Part shown: positions 27,454 to 36,798 of the stretch, in pieces
Numbering within the stretch: position 1 is the stretch's first letter
Layout of the letters: each line of letters begins with the position of its first letter
Position numbers and translations under genes: made by a program
Notes under the pieces: generated by a model
Databases searched by the model: none
Seen by the model: only the letters and a program-made list of their open reading frames with translations
What the model was told of the DNA's origin: nothing
Origin: an uncultured beta proteobacterium
Lineage (GTDB): Bacteria > Pseudomonadota > Gammaproteobacteria > Burkholderiales > SG8-39
Assembly (NCBI GenBank): GCA_903928055.1
Contig: CAIYPG010000064.1
Location: 54,784-118,783, forward strand
DNA length: 64,000 nt
Direction: 5' to 3'

Positions 27454-28434
27454 CTATTCCGTTGCCTTGATGCCGTTCTCCTGCACGACCTTGCGCCAGT
27501 TGGAGGCTTCGGTGGTGAGCATCTGCCTGAACTGCGCCGGTGTGCTGCCGATCGTTTCCGCCGACACTTCGGCCATCTTCTTTGCAATCTCCGGCGCTTT
27601 CGCGACCTGGTTGAATCCCGCGCTCAAGGCATTCACGACGGCTGCCGGCGTGGCCGCCGGTGCGAGGAAGCCGACCCAGAAGGAATAGTCATAACCCGGC
27701 ACCGTCTCGCCGATGGAGGGGATGTCCGGATAGAGCTTGCTGCGTTCGGCTGTCGTCACGCCGATGGCGCGCAGCTTGCCGGCCTTGATCAGCGGCATCA
27801 TTGCCAGCGGGCTGGATGAGGAGACCTGCAGGCGGTTCTCCACCAGATCGGTCTGCATTGGCCCCGATCCCTTGTAGTGAATGAAGGTCGCCTGCGTATT
27901 GGTTGCCGCATGCAGCCACGCGCCACCCAGATGGATGAGGCCGCCGGGACCGGAGGTTCCGAAATTCAACTGGCCTGGATGCGCCTTGGCGAAGGCGATG
28001 TATTCCGCCACCGTTTTCACCGGCAGGGCCGGATTGACGCAGAGGATCACCGGCGTCTTCGACATCATGGATACCGGCGCGAAATCCTTCACCGGGTCGT
28101 AATGTGCGTTGTCATTGACGTAGGGCAGGACGGTGAAACTTGGTGTGGTGGCCATCAGGGTATAGCCGTCCGGTGCAGCCTTCATCGTCCCTTCGATGGC
28201 CACGATGCCGCCGGCCCCCAGGCGGGCATCGACGATGAATGTGGTGTGCATGATTTCGCCCAGTTTTTGCGTATAGAGGCGCGTCTCGATATCAGTCGCT
28301 GCACCCGCAGGATAGGGCGTCAGCACGCTGACCGGCCTGGACGGAAAACCTGCCGGCGTCTGGGCGAAACTTGCGACGGAACCCTGCAGCGCGATGAGCG
28401 TGATCCAGAACATCAAGGTGGGAAAGCGGCGCAT
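27454..28434 (-). CDS. Bug family tripartite tricarboxylate receptor
   Basis: Periplasmic solute-binding protein of the Bug/TctC family, 326 residues. I choose ATG 28434 because GGAGG is eight nt upstream; the ATG at 28440 is too close to it. Signal peptide MRRFPTLMFWITLIALQGSVASFA is followed by FPSRPVSVLTPYPAGAATDIE, the ligand-loop region GPGGLIHLGGAWL, and YPDIPSIGETVPGYD. Unlike most, no TctA/TctB permease genes are adjacent. The ligand is probably a carboxylate. Confidence 0.9.
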   Translation of the reverse strand: MRRFPTLMFWITLIALQGSVASFAQTPAGFPSRPVSVLTPYPAGAATDIETRLYTQKLGEIMHTTFIVDARLGAGGIVAIEGTMKAAPDGYTLMATTPSFTVLPYVNDNAHYDPVKDFAPVSMMSKTPVILCVNPALPVKTVAEYIAFAKAHPGQLNFGTSGPGGLIHLGGAWLHAATNTQATFIHYKGSGPMQTDLVENRLQVSSSSPLAMMPLIKAGKLRAIGVTTAERSKLYPDIPSIGETVPGYDYSFWVGFLAPAATPAAVVNALSAGFNQVAKAPEIAKKMAEVSAETIGSTPAQFRQMLTTEASNWRKVVQENGIKATE

Positions 28435-28543
28435 GATCATGTCCTCCAGAGTGTGTCGGCGAAACCGGATGACTGTCCCCGGTGTTCTGATTCAACAAGT
28501 TCCATCAGGTGAAACGGTTCTCATTTCATCCTACCCGAAAATG

Positions 28544-28573
28544 AAAAAAGCCCCCATGCGGTGGCATGGAGGC
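28544..28573 (-). terminator. Rho-independent terminator of Bug cluster
   Basis: On the minus strand GCCTCCATGC pairs with GCATGGGGGC (one mismatch), loop CACC, followed by TTTTTT. It sits 28 nt after the stop of the 28601 Bug gene and separates it from the next Bug gene. Confidence 0.82.
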
Positions 28574-28600
28574 CTGTCGGGTACTGCCGGAGGCAGCGGA

Positions 28601-29602
28601 CTACTCCGAGGAGGTGATCTTCGCTTCGCGGATGACCTTGCCGAGGCGCACGGTCTCTTCCCGCAGGAACTTGGCGAATCCTTCAGGTGTGCTGGCGATG
28701 ACGGCGGTGTCCGTTTCGGCCATCTTCTTCAGAACGAGGGGATCCTTGCTGGAGAGCTGGAACCAGCCGTTGATCTTGTTGACGATGGGGGCCGGCGTCT
28801 TGGCGGGAGCAAGCAGGCCCAGCCAGCTTGAATACTCATAACCCTTCACGCCCAGTTCCGCGACCGTCGGAATTTCCGGCATCAACTGGCTGCGGCGATC
28901 GCCGGTGACGGCAATCGCCCGCAACTTGCCGGCCTTGACCAGCGCGGCCGAGGCCAGCGTTGTGCCCGCCGTAACGTTCACGCGTCCGGCCACCAGGTCA
29001 GTGAGGCGCTGCGCCGGCTGTTTATAGAACACGTCGGTGACCTTGGTCTTGGTCATCGAATGCAACAGCAGGCCCGGCATTTGTGTCGAACTGCCGGCTC
29101 CGGTGGATGACCAGAACAACTCGGCCGGGTGGTTCTTCACATAATCCATGTAGGCCTTGAAGTCCTTGAACGGCGCATCGGGGTGCACCATGATCATGAA
29201 GAAGCGCTTCGTGACCAGCATCACCGGCGCGAAGCTCTTGTTTGCATCGTAGCCCGAGTCCTTGTTCACCAGCGGCAGGGTGACGAATGAAGAGGCCGTG
29301 CCGAGCAGCGTAAAGCCGTCGGGTGTGGAGCGCGCCACGTAGTTGGCGCCGATCGTGCCGCCGCCACCACCCTTGTATTCGATCAGGAAGGTCGGGGTAT
29401 CGGGAATATGGCGCAGCGCCTCGATGTGCAGCCGGTACTCGGTATCCACCGATCCGGGGCCGTCGGTTGCGAACACGATCGTGATCGGCTTGCCATTCGG
29501 ATAGGCGTCAGCCACCGCCTGGGCGTGGCTGAAACCGGCAACGCCTGTTGCAATGGCTGCAGCACCGAGAAGGCTGGCCTTTTTCATTGTATTTTTCTTC
29601 AT
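28601..29602 (-). CDS. Bug family tripartite tricarboxylate receptor
   Basis: 333 residues from ATG 29602, with GGAGG eight nt upstream. Signal peptide (MKKNTMKKASLLGAAAIATG, cleaved after SHAQA) and then YPNGKPITIVFATDGPGSVD. Contains the typical TLASAALVKAGKLRAIAVTG region and VAELGVKGYEYSSWLGLLAP. The residues around the first ligand loop (DGPGSVDTEYR) differ from the TPGG type of the two upstream paralogues, suggesting a different ligand. Last gene of the run before a terminator. Confidence 0.9.
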   Translation of the reverse strand: MKKNTMKKASLLGAAAIATGVAGFSHAQAVADAYPNGKPITIVFATDGPGSVDTEYRLHIEALRHIPDTPTFLIEYKGGGGGTIGANYVARSTPDGFTLLGTASSFVTLPLVNKDSGYDANKSFAPVMLVTKRFFMIMVHPDAPFKDFKAYMDYVKNHPAELFWSSTGAGSSTQMPGLLLHSMTKTKVTDVFYKQPAQRLTDLVAGRVNVTAGTTLASAALVKAGKLRAIAVTGDRRSQLMPEIPTVAELGVKGYEYSSWLGLLAPAKTPAPIVNKINGWFQLSSKDPLVLKKMAETDTAVIASTPEGFAKFLREETVRLGKVIREAKITSSE

Positions 29603-29686
29603 CGAGTTCCTCCTTGTGATGGTCCGGTGACCGGACCAGGCTGTATCGCGTGCCGTATTATATTGCTGCAAATGCATTCCCGATCA

Positions 29687-30670
29687 TCACTCTGCAACGA
29701 TTTTCGCGTCGGTGATGACCTTCTTCCAGCGCTCGTACTCTTCGCGCATCAATTTCGAGACAGCCTCCGGCGTGCTCGGAGCGGCATCGAATCCCTGCGG
29801 GACGAGGACCTTGACGATCTGAGGGTCGGCCAGCCCCTGGTTGAGCGTGGCATTGAGCTTGTTGATGATGACGGGCGGTGTTTTCGCAGGCGCGAAGAAG
29901 GCGTACCAGGTCGAGACCTGATAGCCCTTGTAGCCCAGTTCCTCCATGGTGGGAACATCGGGCGCCGCAGCCGAGCGTGTCGTCGTTCCCACGGCCAGTG
30001 CGACCAGCTTGCCGGCGCGCACCTGCTGGATCACCGTGCCCATGCTGTTCAGCATGAGGTGCACGCGACCGGCCATCAGGTCCTGCATCACGGGTGCCGT
30101 GCCCTTGTACGGAATGTGGACCATGTCGATGCCGGCCATGGACTTCAGCAGCTCGATGCCGAGGTGGTTGGAACTGCCGATGCCGACCGAGCCGAAGTTC
30201 AGCTGCCCGGGCTTTGCCTTTGCCAGCGCGACCAGTTCGGCGATCGACTTCACGCCCAGTGAAGGATGGGCAACGATCATCTGCGTGCTGTCCACAATCT
30301 TGCCGATGGGTGTGATGTCCCTGAAGGGGTCAAAGCCCAGCTTGTCGCCGAACAGGGCAAGTGCCACGGAAGTGTGTCCGGCCGTCGAGAACAGAATGGT
30401 GTAGCCGTCGGGCGCTGCACGCGATGCGGCATTGGTGCCGATTGCGCCGTTGGCGCTGGGCATGTTCTCCACCACGAAGGACTGGTTGAGGATCTCGCCC
30501 ATCTTCGCACCCATGGTGCGCGCCACCAGGTCGGTGGGGCCGCCGGGTGTGTAGTTGACGATGATCTTGACCGGCTTGCCGGGATAGGACTGCGCGTGGG
30601 CGACGATCGGGGCGGCGGCCACAAGCGCGGTGGCTACAGCGAGGCGAATGCCTGACGTCAGCTTTTTCAT
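29687..30670 (-). CDS. Bug family tripartite tricarboxylate receptor
   Basis: 327 residues from ATG 30670 (AAGGAGGAGTCC directly upstream). Signal peptide MKKLTSGIRLAVATALVAAA ends at AHAQS; the mature start YPGKPVKIIVNYTPGGPTDL is the classic Bug ligand loop, and LNFGSVGIGSSNHLGIELLK and DVPTMEELGYKGYQVSTWY follow. It is closely similar to the next gene upstream (30726), so a recent tandem duplication is likely. No permease nearby. Confidence 0.92.
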   Translation of the reverse strand: MKKLTSGIRLAVATALVAAAPIVAHAQSYPGKPVKIIVNYTPGGPTDLVARTMGAKMGEILNQSFVVENMPSANGAIGTNAASRAAPDGYTILFSTAGHTSVALALFGDKLGFDPFRDITPIGKIVDSTQMIVAHPSLGVKSIAELVALAKAKPGQLNFGSVGIGSSNHLGIELLKSMAGIDMVHIPYKGTAPVMQDLMAGRVHLMLNSMGTVIQQVRAGKLVALAVGTTTRSAAAPDVPTMEELGYKGYQVSTWYAFFAPAKTPPVIINKLNATLNQGLADPQIVKVLVPQGFDAAPSTPEAVSKLMREEYERWKKVITDAKIVAE

Positions 30671-30725
30671 GGACTCCTCCTTGTTGTGTTTTTGGGTGCC
30701 GCAGCGGAGGCGGCGCCCCGGACCG

Positions 30726-31709
30726 CTATTCGGCAACGATCTTCGCTTCAGCGATGACCTTTCTCCAGCGCTCGTACTCTTCGCGCATGACCTTGCCGGC
30801 AAATTCCGGCGTGCTGCCCTCGGCTTCCACGCCCTGTGCGGCCAGGGCTTTCACGATCTGCGGATCGCTGACCGCCTGGTTGGCTGCGGTGTTCAGGCGG
30901 GCGATGATCGGGGCCGGCGTCTTCAGCGGCGCAAGCAGGGCGTGCCAGCTGCTGACCTCGAAACCCGGATAGCCAAGCTCAATCATGGTCGGTACATCCG
31001 GGGCGGCGGGCGAGCGCTTCCTGGACCCCACCGCCAGCGCGACGAGCTTTCCGGACTTGATGTACGGCACCACGGTGGCCATTCCGTTCAGCATCAGGTG
31101 CACGCGACCGGCCAGCAGGTCCTGCATCACCGGCGCCGTTCCCTTGTAGGGCACGTGCACCATGTCGATGTGGGCCATGACCTTCAGCAACTCGAGGCCC
31201 AGGTGATTGCCGCTGCCCACGCCGACTGAACCGAAATTGAGCTGTCCGGGCTTGGCTTTGGCGAGCTTCACCAGTTCATCGATGGAGTGCACGTTGAGGG
31301 AGGGATGGGCCACGATGATCTGCGGGCTTTCGTCGATCATGCCGACGGGCAGGAAATCGTTGAATGGATCGAACGGCAGCCGCTCGCGGTAGAGTGCGGC
31401 GACGATGGATGTATGCCCGGCGGAGGCAAACAGCAGCGTATAGCCGTCCGGCGCCGAACGTGCCGCAGCCACCGAGCCGATTGCACCGTTTGCGCTGGGC
31501 ATGTTGTCGATCACGAAGCTCTGGCCGAGTATTTCGCCCATTTTCGTGCCTGCCGTTCTGGCGACCAGGTCGGCCGGACCGCCCGGCGTGTAGTTGACGA
31601 TCAGATGCACGGGTTTGGTGGGGTAGGCCTGCGCCAATGCCACCGGATTGTGTGCAAATACCACGCCCGCTGCCAGGACGGCGCGCAGCATGTTCCAGGA
31701 TGCCTTCAT
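30726..31709 (-). CDS. Bug family tripartite tricarboxylate receptor
   Basis: 327 residues from ATG 31709 with AGGAGAAGCACC upstream. Signal peptide MKASWNMLRAVLAAGVVFA ends in ALAQA; mature YPTKPVHLIVNYTPGGPADL, NFGSVGVGSGNHLGLELLK and DVPTMIELGYPGFEVSSWH. Highly similar to the 29687 paralogue over its length. Downstream of the enoyl-CoA hydratase and molybdenum hydroxylase genes, so it may bring in the substrate they process. Confidence 0.92.
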   Translation of the reverse strand: MKASWNMLRAVLAAGVVFAHNPVALAQAYPTKPVHLIVNYTPGGPADLVARTAGTKMGEILGQSFVIDNMPSANGAIGSVAAARSAPDGYTLLFASAGHTSIVAALYRERLPFDPFNDFLPVGMIDESPQIIVAHPSLNVHSIDELVKLAKAKPGQLNFGSVGVGSGNHLGLELLKVMAHIDMVHVPYKGTAPVMQDLLAGRVHLMLNGMATVVPYIKSGKLVALAVGSRKRSPAAPDVPTMIELGYPGFEVSSWHALLAPLKTPAPIIARLNTAANQAVSDPQIVKALAAQGVEAEGSTPEFAGKVMREEYERWRKVIAEAKIVAE

Positions 31710-31809
31710 GGTGCTTCTCCTATGCTTGTTGTTGTCTGTCGATGCAGAGCCATTGTGGCCCCACCGATCAATTCCTTCCAGCACCGGAATGCGTCGCACT
31801 TCCGCTGCG

Positions 31810-32583
31810 TCAGCGTCCCTTGAAGACCGGAGTACGCTTCTCGGCAAAGGCGCGCTGCGCCTCCCTGGCGTCCTCGGTCTGCGACAGCTGCACCGTGATG
31901 TTCTGTTCGAAGCGGTAGCCTTCGCGCTGCGGCATCTGTTCGCAGACGTTGTAGGCCTGCTTGGCAAGGCGCATCGCGAGCGGGCTCTTGGAGGCGATGT
32001 TGCGCGCGATCTTCATGGCTTCTTCCATGAGCTGCTCGCGTGGCACACAGGCTTCGATGACGCCCATGCGGTACAGCTCGGCGGCGGGGAAGCGGTCGCC
32101 GGTGAACACGATGCGCCGGCCGCGCGATTTGGGCATCAGCCGTGAAAGCATGGCGGTGCCGCCGGCCAGGCCGACATTGATCTCGGGCATGCCGAAAGTG
32201 GCGTTCTCTGAGGCAAGCATGATGTCGCAGGCGGACATCAACCCGAAGCCGGCGCCCAGCGCCGGGCCGTTCACCGCGGCGATGACGGGCTTGGCGCATT
32301 CGCGGATGGCATTGGTGTACTCACGCGCGGCACGGTTCAGGCGCCAGTAGTCGCCCGGCTCGGCGATGGAATCCTTGCGCTCCTTGATGTCGGCGCCGGC
32401 GGAGAAGGTGTTGCCCGCGCCGGTGAGGATGGCCACACGCACATCGTCGCGGTCATTGAAGGAATCGAAGACCTGGATCATTTCATTGCGGAAACCCGTG
32501 TTCTGCGCATTGACCGGCGGGCGGTCCATGGTGACGACGGCGATGAAGTCCTTGACCTCGACCTTGATGTACTTGAGTTCCAT
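31810..32583 (-). CDS. Enoyl-CoA hydratase/isomerase family protein
   Basis: 257-residue crotonase-fold protein. Oxyanion-hole regions AGNTFSAGADIKE and ALGAGFGLMSACDIMLASENATF are clear, with catalytic-type Glu positions around EINVGLAGG. Hydrates or isomerises CoA thioesters. Its start lies 33 nt after the molybdenum hydroxylase stop, so the two are probably co-transcribed, followed by the Bug receptor run. The precise CoA substrate is unknown. Confidence 0.9.
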   Translation of the reverse strand: MELKYIKVEVKDFIAVVTMDRPPVNAQNTGFRNEMIQVFDSFNDRDDVRVAILTGAGNTFSAGADIKERKDSIAEPGDYWRLNRAAREYTNAIRECAKPVIAAVNGPALGAGFGLMSACDIMLASENATFGMPEINVGLAGGTAMLSRLMPKSRGRRIVFTGDRFPAAELYRMGVIEACVPREQLMEEAMKIARNIASKSPLAMRLAKQAYNVCEQMPQREGYRFEQNITVQLSQTEDAREAQRAFAEKRTPVFKGR

Positions 32584-32616
32584 TGCGTTCTCCGCGATCT
32601 GTTTGCGCTGTGATGT

Positions 32617-34950
32617 TCAGTGATGGATGGACAGGGCGCGCGGCTTGCCGGCCTTGGCCATCTGCAGCGCGCGCCACACGCGCTGCGGCGAGGCGGGCAT
32701 GTCGAAGTGCGTGACGCCGCCGCGGCGCATGGCGTCCATGATGGCGTTCATCAGCGTGGGCAGCGATCCGGTGACGCCGGCCTCGCCCACACCCTTCACG
32801 CCCAGCACATTGGTCTTGGTGTAGGTGGGCAGATCCTCAAGCTGCGGCTCCACGAAGTCGGTGGCGCGCGGCATCTGGTAATCCATGAAGCTGCCCGTAA
32901 GCAGCTGAGCGGTTTCACGGTCGTAGATGCAGTACTCGCCCAGCACCTGGCCTGCACCTTGTGCGATGCCGCCGTGCATCTGGCCTTCCACCACCTGGTG
33001 GTTGATGATGAGGCCGGCGTCGTCCACGCCACTGTAGGCCAGGATGTCGATGATGCCCGTGTCGGGATCGATTTCCACTTCGCAGACATGACAGCTGTTC
33101 GGGAACGTCATTGCGGAGGTGCCGGCTGAATGCGCGTTCAGGGGATGGGCATCGCCGCCCTTGCCGGTGTTGTGCCGGTCGATGAGCTGCAGCAGGCTGA
33201 TGCGGCGATCGGTGCCCTTGATGGTGTATTCGCCGTGGTCGAACTCCACGTCCTGCTCGGAGGCTTCGAGCGCCTGCGCGGCGAGCGTTCTGCCCTTGTC
33301 GACCATCTGCTTTGCGGCGATGCTGAACAGGCTGCCGGCGCCCACCATGGTCTTGGAGCCGCCGGCGCTGGTGCCGGCGATGCGCGTGCCGTCACCGCTT
33401 TTCACGATCAGGCGTTCGATGGGAATGCCTGTCCTCTCGGAGACGATCTGCGCGAAGGTGGTCTCGTGGCTCTGGCCCTGCGACTGTGCCGCGGCGTAAA
33501 GCGCGATGCTGCCGTCGGGTTCGATGCGCACCATGACGTTGTCGGCTTCGCGACCGGCGCCGCTCGCCTCGATGAAGGCGGCGATGCCGCGGCCGCGCAG
33601 CCTGCCGCGACTTGCGGATTCGGCGCGACGCTTCTCGAACCCTGCCCAGTCGGCCTTCTTTACGGACTTGTCGAGCACGGCAGGGAAATCGCCGCTGTCG
33701 TAGGTGAAGCCGTGCACCATGGTGTAGGGCATCTGCTCCGCGGGCACCACGTTGCGGCGGCGCAGTTCCACCGGATCGATCTTCAACTCTGCAGCGGCCT
33801 GGTCCACGAGGCGCTCGACGATATAGGACATGAGCGGACGACCGGAGCCACGGTACGCAGCGGTGGACATGGTGTTGGTAATGGCAATGCGCGTGCGCTG
33901 GTAGGCGGCGGGCACTGCATACTGGCCGGTCAGGCAGGTGGTGGCGCTGACCGTCGAGGCATTGCTGCCCTGGGGCGCTGAATAGGCGCCCAGTGCCTGG
34001 ATGAAGTCGAAGCGCATGGCGAGGAACTTCAGGTCCTTGTCCAATGCGAGTTCCCCGACCTGCACGCAGTCACGGGCGTGAACCTCGTTGAGGAAGACCT
34101 CGGAGCGTGTGCCGTTCCATTTCACCGGACGCTTGAGCAGGCGCGCTGCGAGGAAGACCGCGACGTACTCGGGATAGACTGTCGAGCGGGCCCCGAAGCC
34201 GCCGCCAACGTCCTTCACCACCACGTTGAGCTTCGATACCGGAAGGCCGGTGGCGCCGGACAGCAGGTTGATCTGGGCATGCACGCCCTGGCTGGGGCAG
34301 TGCAGGGTGGTGACGTCAGCTGCCTCATCATGGATGGCGGCGCAGGAGCGTGGCTCCATGGGGTTGGCGACGACACGATTGTTGTACACCTGCAGCCTGA
34401 CCTTGTGTGCCGCTCTGGCGAAAGCCTCGTCGGTCTTCGCCGCGTCGCCCACTTCCCAGTCAAGGAAAAGGTTGCTGCCGATCTCGGGATGGACGACCGG
34501 CGCCTGCGGCTCGAGCGCTGCGGCCGGATCGGCGACCGCAGGCAGATCGTTGTATTCGACTGCGATGAGTTCCACCGCGTCCATGGCCGTCTGCGTGGAT
34601 TCGGCCACCACGATGGCCACACACTCGCCGACATGGCGCACCCGGTCATGCGCGAGGATGGGACGCTGCGCCTTCCAGGTGGGGCGGCCGTCACGGTGTT
34701 TGGGCGGCATGGCCACCGGCATGGACCCGAAGCCGGCCTTTTTCACGTCTTCATGGGTGAACACGCCCAGCACGCCCGGCAGCTTGCGCGCTGCAGAGAC
34801 ATCGATGGAGACAATCTCGGCGTGCGCGCGATCGGCGCGGAGGAAGGCGGAATAGGCCTGTCCGGGGAAATTCCAGTCGGAGGCATAGGTGCCTTTGCCG
34901 GTGAGCAGGCGCGGATCTTCGAGTCTTCCGACGTGTTGGGCTTGGGTCAT
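32617..34950 (-). CDS. Molybdenum hydroxylase large subunit (CoxL/XdhB-like)
   Basis: 777-residue molybdopterin-binding subunit of the xanthine dehydrogenase/CO dehydrogenase family. Begins GRLEDPRLLTGKGTYASDW; Moco-binding AYRGSGRPLMSYIVERL, KDVGGGFGARSTVYPE, and the catalytic glutamate in GVKGVGEAGVTGSLP are intact. The AYRGSGR form (not AYRCSFR) argues against true CO dehydrogenase. No FAD-binding or 2Fe-2S subunit gene lies next to it. It probably hydroxylates an N-heterocycle or aldehyde and is followed by an enoyl-CoA hydratase and Bug receptors. Confidence 0.9.
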   Translation of the reverse strand: MTQAQHVGRLEDPRLLTGKGTYASDWNFPGQAYSAFLRADRAHAEIVSIDVSAARKLPGVLGVFTHEDVKKAGFGSMPVAMPPKHRDGRPTWKAQRPILAHDRVRHVGECVAIVVAESTQTAMDAVELIAVEYNDLPAVADPAAALEPQAPVVHPEIGSNLFLDWEVGDAAKTDEAFARAAHKVRLQVYNNRVVANPMEPRSCAAIHDEAADVTTLHCPSQGVHAQINLLSGATGLPVSKLNVVVKDVGGGFGARSTVYPEYVAVFLAARLLKRPVKWNGTRSEVFLNEVHARDCVQVGELALDKDLKFLAMRFDFIQALGAYSAPQGSNASTVSATTCLTGQYAVPAAYQRTRIAITNTMSTAAYRGSGRPLMSYIVERLVDQAAAELKIDPVELRRRNVVPAEQMPYTMVHGFTYDSGDFPAVLDKSVKKADWAGFEKRRAESASRGRLRGRGIAAFIEASGAGREADNVMVRIEPDGSIALYAAAQSQGQSHETTFAQIVSERTGIPIERLIVKSGDGTRIAGTSAGGSKTMVGAGSLFSIAAKQMVDKGRTLAAQALEASEQDVEFDHGEYTIKGTDRRISLLQLIDRHNTGKGGDAHPLNAHSAGTSAMTFPNSCHVCEVEIDPDTGIIDILAYSGVDDAGLIINHQVVEGQMHGGIAQGAGQVLGEYCIYDRETAQLLTGSFMDYQMPRATDFVEPQLEDLPTYTKTNVLGVKGVGEAGVTGSLPTLMNAIMDAMRRGGVTHFDMPASPQRVWRALQMAKAGKPRALSIHH

Positions 34951-35036
34951 GGCTTCGTCCGGGGTGTGTTGAGAGCAGGCAGAATCATAGCAGAGGCGAA
35001 GGAGCCGGCTTCAGGCCGGTTATTCCGTAACTACTT

Positions 35037-35100
35037 GATAATAATTATTGTATAAATACGCTTGGTATTTGATATTAATTCATGAATTCGATAATATTAA
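35037..35100 (+). repeat. AT-rich dispersed element, copy D
   Basis: Ends GATAATAAT (35037) and GATAATATTAAAC (35090), 53 bp apart. Preceded by ATTCCGTAACTACTT, which matches the sequence before copy E at 11 or more positions. Lies in the 200-bp gap between the SBP gene 3' end and the molybdenum hydroxylase 5' end. Confidence 0.65.
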
Positions 35101-35129
35101 ACGGCAGTCAATCCGTATCGGTTCTGCCA
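35101..35129. terminator. Hairpin following copy D
   Basis: GGCAG (35103) pairs with CTGCC (35124), with an inner CCG-TAT-CGG. On the minus strand it follows the SBP stop by 24 nt and continues into T-rich sequence, so it may terminate that gene. Confidence 0.5.
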
Positions 35130-35152
35130 TGTTTGCATATGCATCTGCACGG

Positions 35153-36733
35153 CTACTTCGGCAGCACGTCATGGGCAAAGGTGTATTCATCGGTGCGTCC
35201 GGCATAGCGCAGCGATGATTTCATCGCCCAGCTCGCCAGCTGGTGGTGCAGCGGGACGACACCAATGTCGCGCAGGGCCAGGCTGGCCGCTTCACGTGCC
35301 ATGACTTCACGCTTCCGTGCATCCACGGTGGCGAAGCCCTGTTCCAGCGACTGGTCCACCTTCGGATTGGAATAGTGGGACCAGTTCCAGGTGCCAAAAC
35401 CCTTTTCGGGGTTGGGCGTGGCAAGCAGGGCGCGCAGCGCGAGGTCGCCGGAGAACGAGCCCCAGCCCAGCATGGCGAAGCTGAACTCGCCATTGCGCAT
35501 CTTCGGCAGGTAGACGCTGATCGGCGTGGCATCAACCCTGGTCTGGATGCCCACGCGCGCGAACATCTGCGCCACCGCCAGCGCGATCTGCTCATCGTTC
35601 GGGTAGCGGTTGTTCGGCGCATGCACCGTCATCGCAAAGCCGTCGGGATAACCGGCCTGGGCGAGGAGCTTCTTTGCGCCTTCCGGATCGTAGGCTTCCG
35701 GTTTCAATTCCTTCACGTGTCCGTATACCGGTGGTGACACGAGGTTTGCCGCGGGAATGGCTGAGCCTTCCATGACGCGATCGACGATGCCCTGGCGGCT
35801 GATGGCCTTGGACAGTGCCAGGCGCACCCGGCGGTCCTTGAGCGGATTGCGGGCCAGCGGCTTGCCGGCCTTGTCGGTGATGAAGGGCGACACATCACGC
35901 CACTGGTCCATGTGGAAGAAGATCGTGCGCCACGACACTTTCTGGGCGAGTGTCAGGTTCTGGTTCGCCTTCAGTTTTGCCAGGTCAGGGCTGGGAATGC
36001 TTTCAATGAGGTCGAGGTCGCCGGAGAGCAGCGCGGCGAGCCGGGTCGGATCGCTGGGCATGATGCGGAACGTGACCTTCGTCCAGGGCGCCTTGCCGCC
36101 CCAGTAGTCGTCGTTGCGCGCCAGTTCGACACGGTCGCCGCTGGCATAGCGCATGAACCTGAAGGGCCCGGTGCCCACCATGGCCTTGCCGGAATTGAAG
36201 TCTTCAGTCGTCGCGCCGCTTGCGGCCTTCTTTGAAACGATGAATATGGAATTCAGGTCCGGCGGCACCATGGCGTAGGGCGTCGCGGTCTTGAAGCGCA
36301 CGGTGTACGGGTCGACGATCTTCTTGTCGGTGATGGCGCGCACGAAGCTCGCGTACTGGCCATTGGGCAGGTTCAGGGCGCGGTCCATGGAGAAGATCAC
36401 GTCCTCGGCCGTGAACGGCGAACCATCGTGGAACTTCACATTGCGGCGCAGCTTGAATTCCCAGGTGGTCGGATCCACCGCGCGCCATGAGACTGCCAGC
36501 CCGGGAATGAGTCTGACGTCCGCATCGACGTTCACGAGCGCATCGAACACATGCCAGCCGATCTGGTTGTTCGGGGCGATGTTGATGGCATGCGGGTCCA
36601 TGGACGACACATCGGCCGACATGCCGATGCGCAATTCCTGGGCCTGTGCGGGGCTGGCGATGGCCGCGGCAAGCGTGATGGCGAGTGCCAGTGCGCCCGC
36701 CACGAAGGCGTTGCGCATGAACAGCTTGATCAT
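35153..36733 (-). CDS. ABC transporter substrate-binding protein, SBP_bac_5 family
   Basis: 526-residue periplasmic dipeptide/oligopeptide-type binding protein. Signal peptide with helix AFVAGALALAITLAAAIASPAQA, then ELRIGMSADVSSMDPH. Family blocks ERAVDPTTWEFKLRRNVKFHDG-like (here WEFKLRRNVKFHDGSPFTA), GTGPFRFMRYASGD and KLLAQAGYPDG are visible. No permease or ATPase genes lie beside it, so it is an orphan receptor or pairs with a distant transporter. Ligand could be peptide, nickel-chelate or glutathione. Confidence 0.9.
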   Translation of the reverse strand: MIKLFMRNAFVAGALALAITLAAAIASPAQAQELRIGMSADVSSMDPHAINIAPNNQIGWHVFDALVNVDADVRLIPGLAVSWRAVDPTTWEFKLRRNVKFHDGSPFTAEDVIFSMDRALNLPNGQYASFVRAITDKKIVDPYTVRFKTATPYAMVPPDLNSIFIVSKKAASGATTEDFNSGKAMVGTGPFRFMRYASGDRVELARNDDYWGGKAPWTKVTFRIMPSDPTRLAALLSGDLDLIESIPSPDLAKLKANQNLTLAQKVSWRTIFFHMDQWRDVSPFITDKAGKPLARNPLKDRRVRLALSKAISRQGIVDRVMEGSAIPAANLVSPPVYGHVKELKPEAYDPEGAKKLLAQAGYPDGFAMTVHAPNNRYPNDEQIALAVAQMFARVGIQTRVDATPISVYLPKMRNGEFSFAMLGWGSFSGDLALRALLATPNPEKGFGTWNWSHYSNPKVDQSLEQGFATVDARKREVMAREAASLALRDIGVVPLHHQLASWAMKSSLRYAGRTDEYTFAHDVLPK

Positions 36734-36798
36734 GAATGCATCCTCAAGTCGGAAGGCAATTCGTGATTATGTCCCAAGGACAGCGAGGCAGGACAGCT

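Noticed and set aside
34951..35152. Small gene or tRNA in the AT-rich gap
   Set aside because: No cloverleaf or coding frame with a ribosome-binding site; the stretch is explained by AT-rich copy D and a hairpin.
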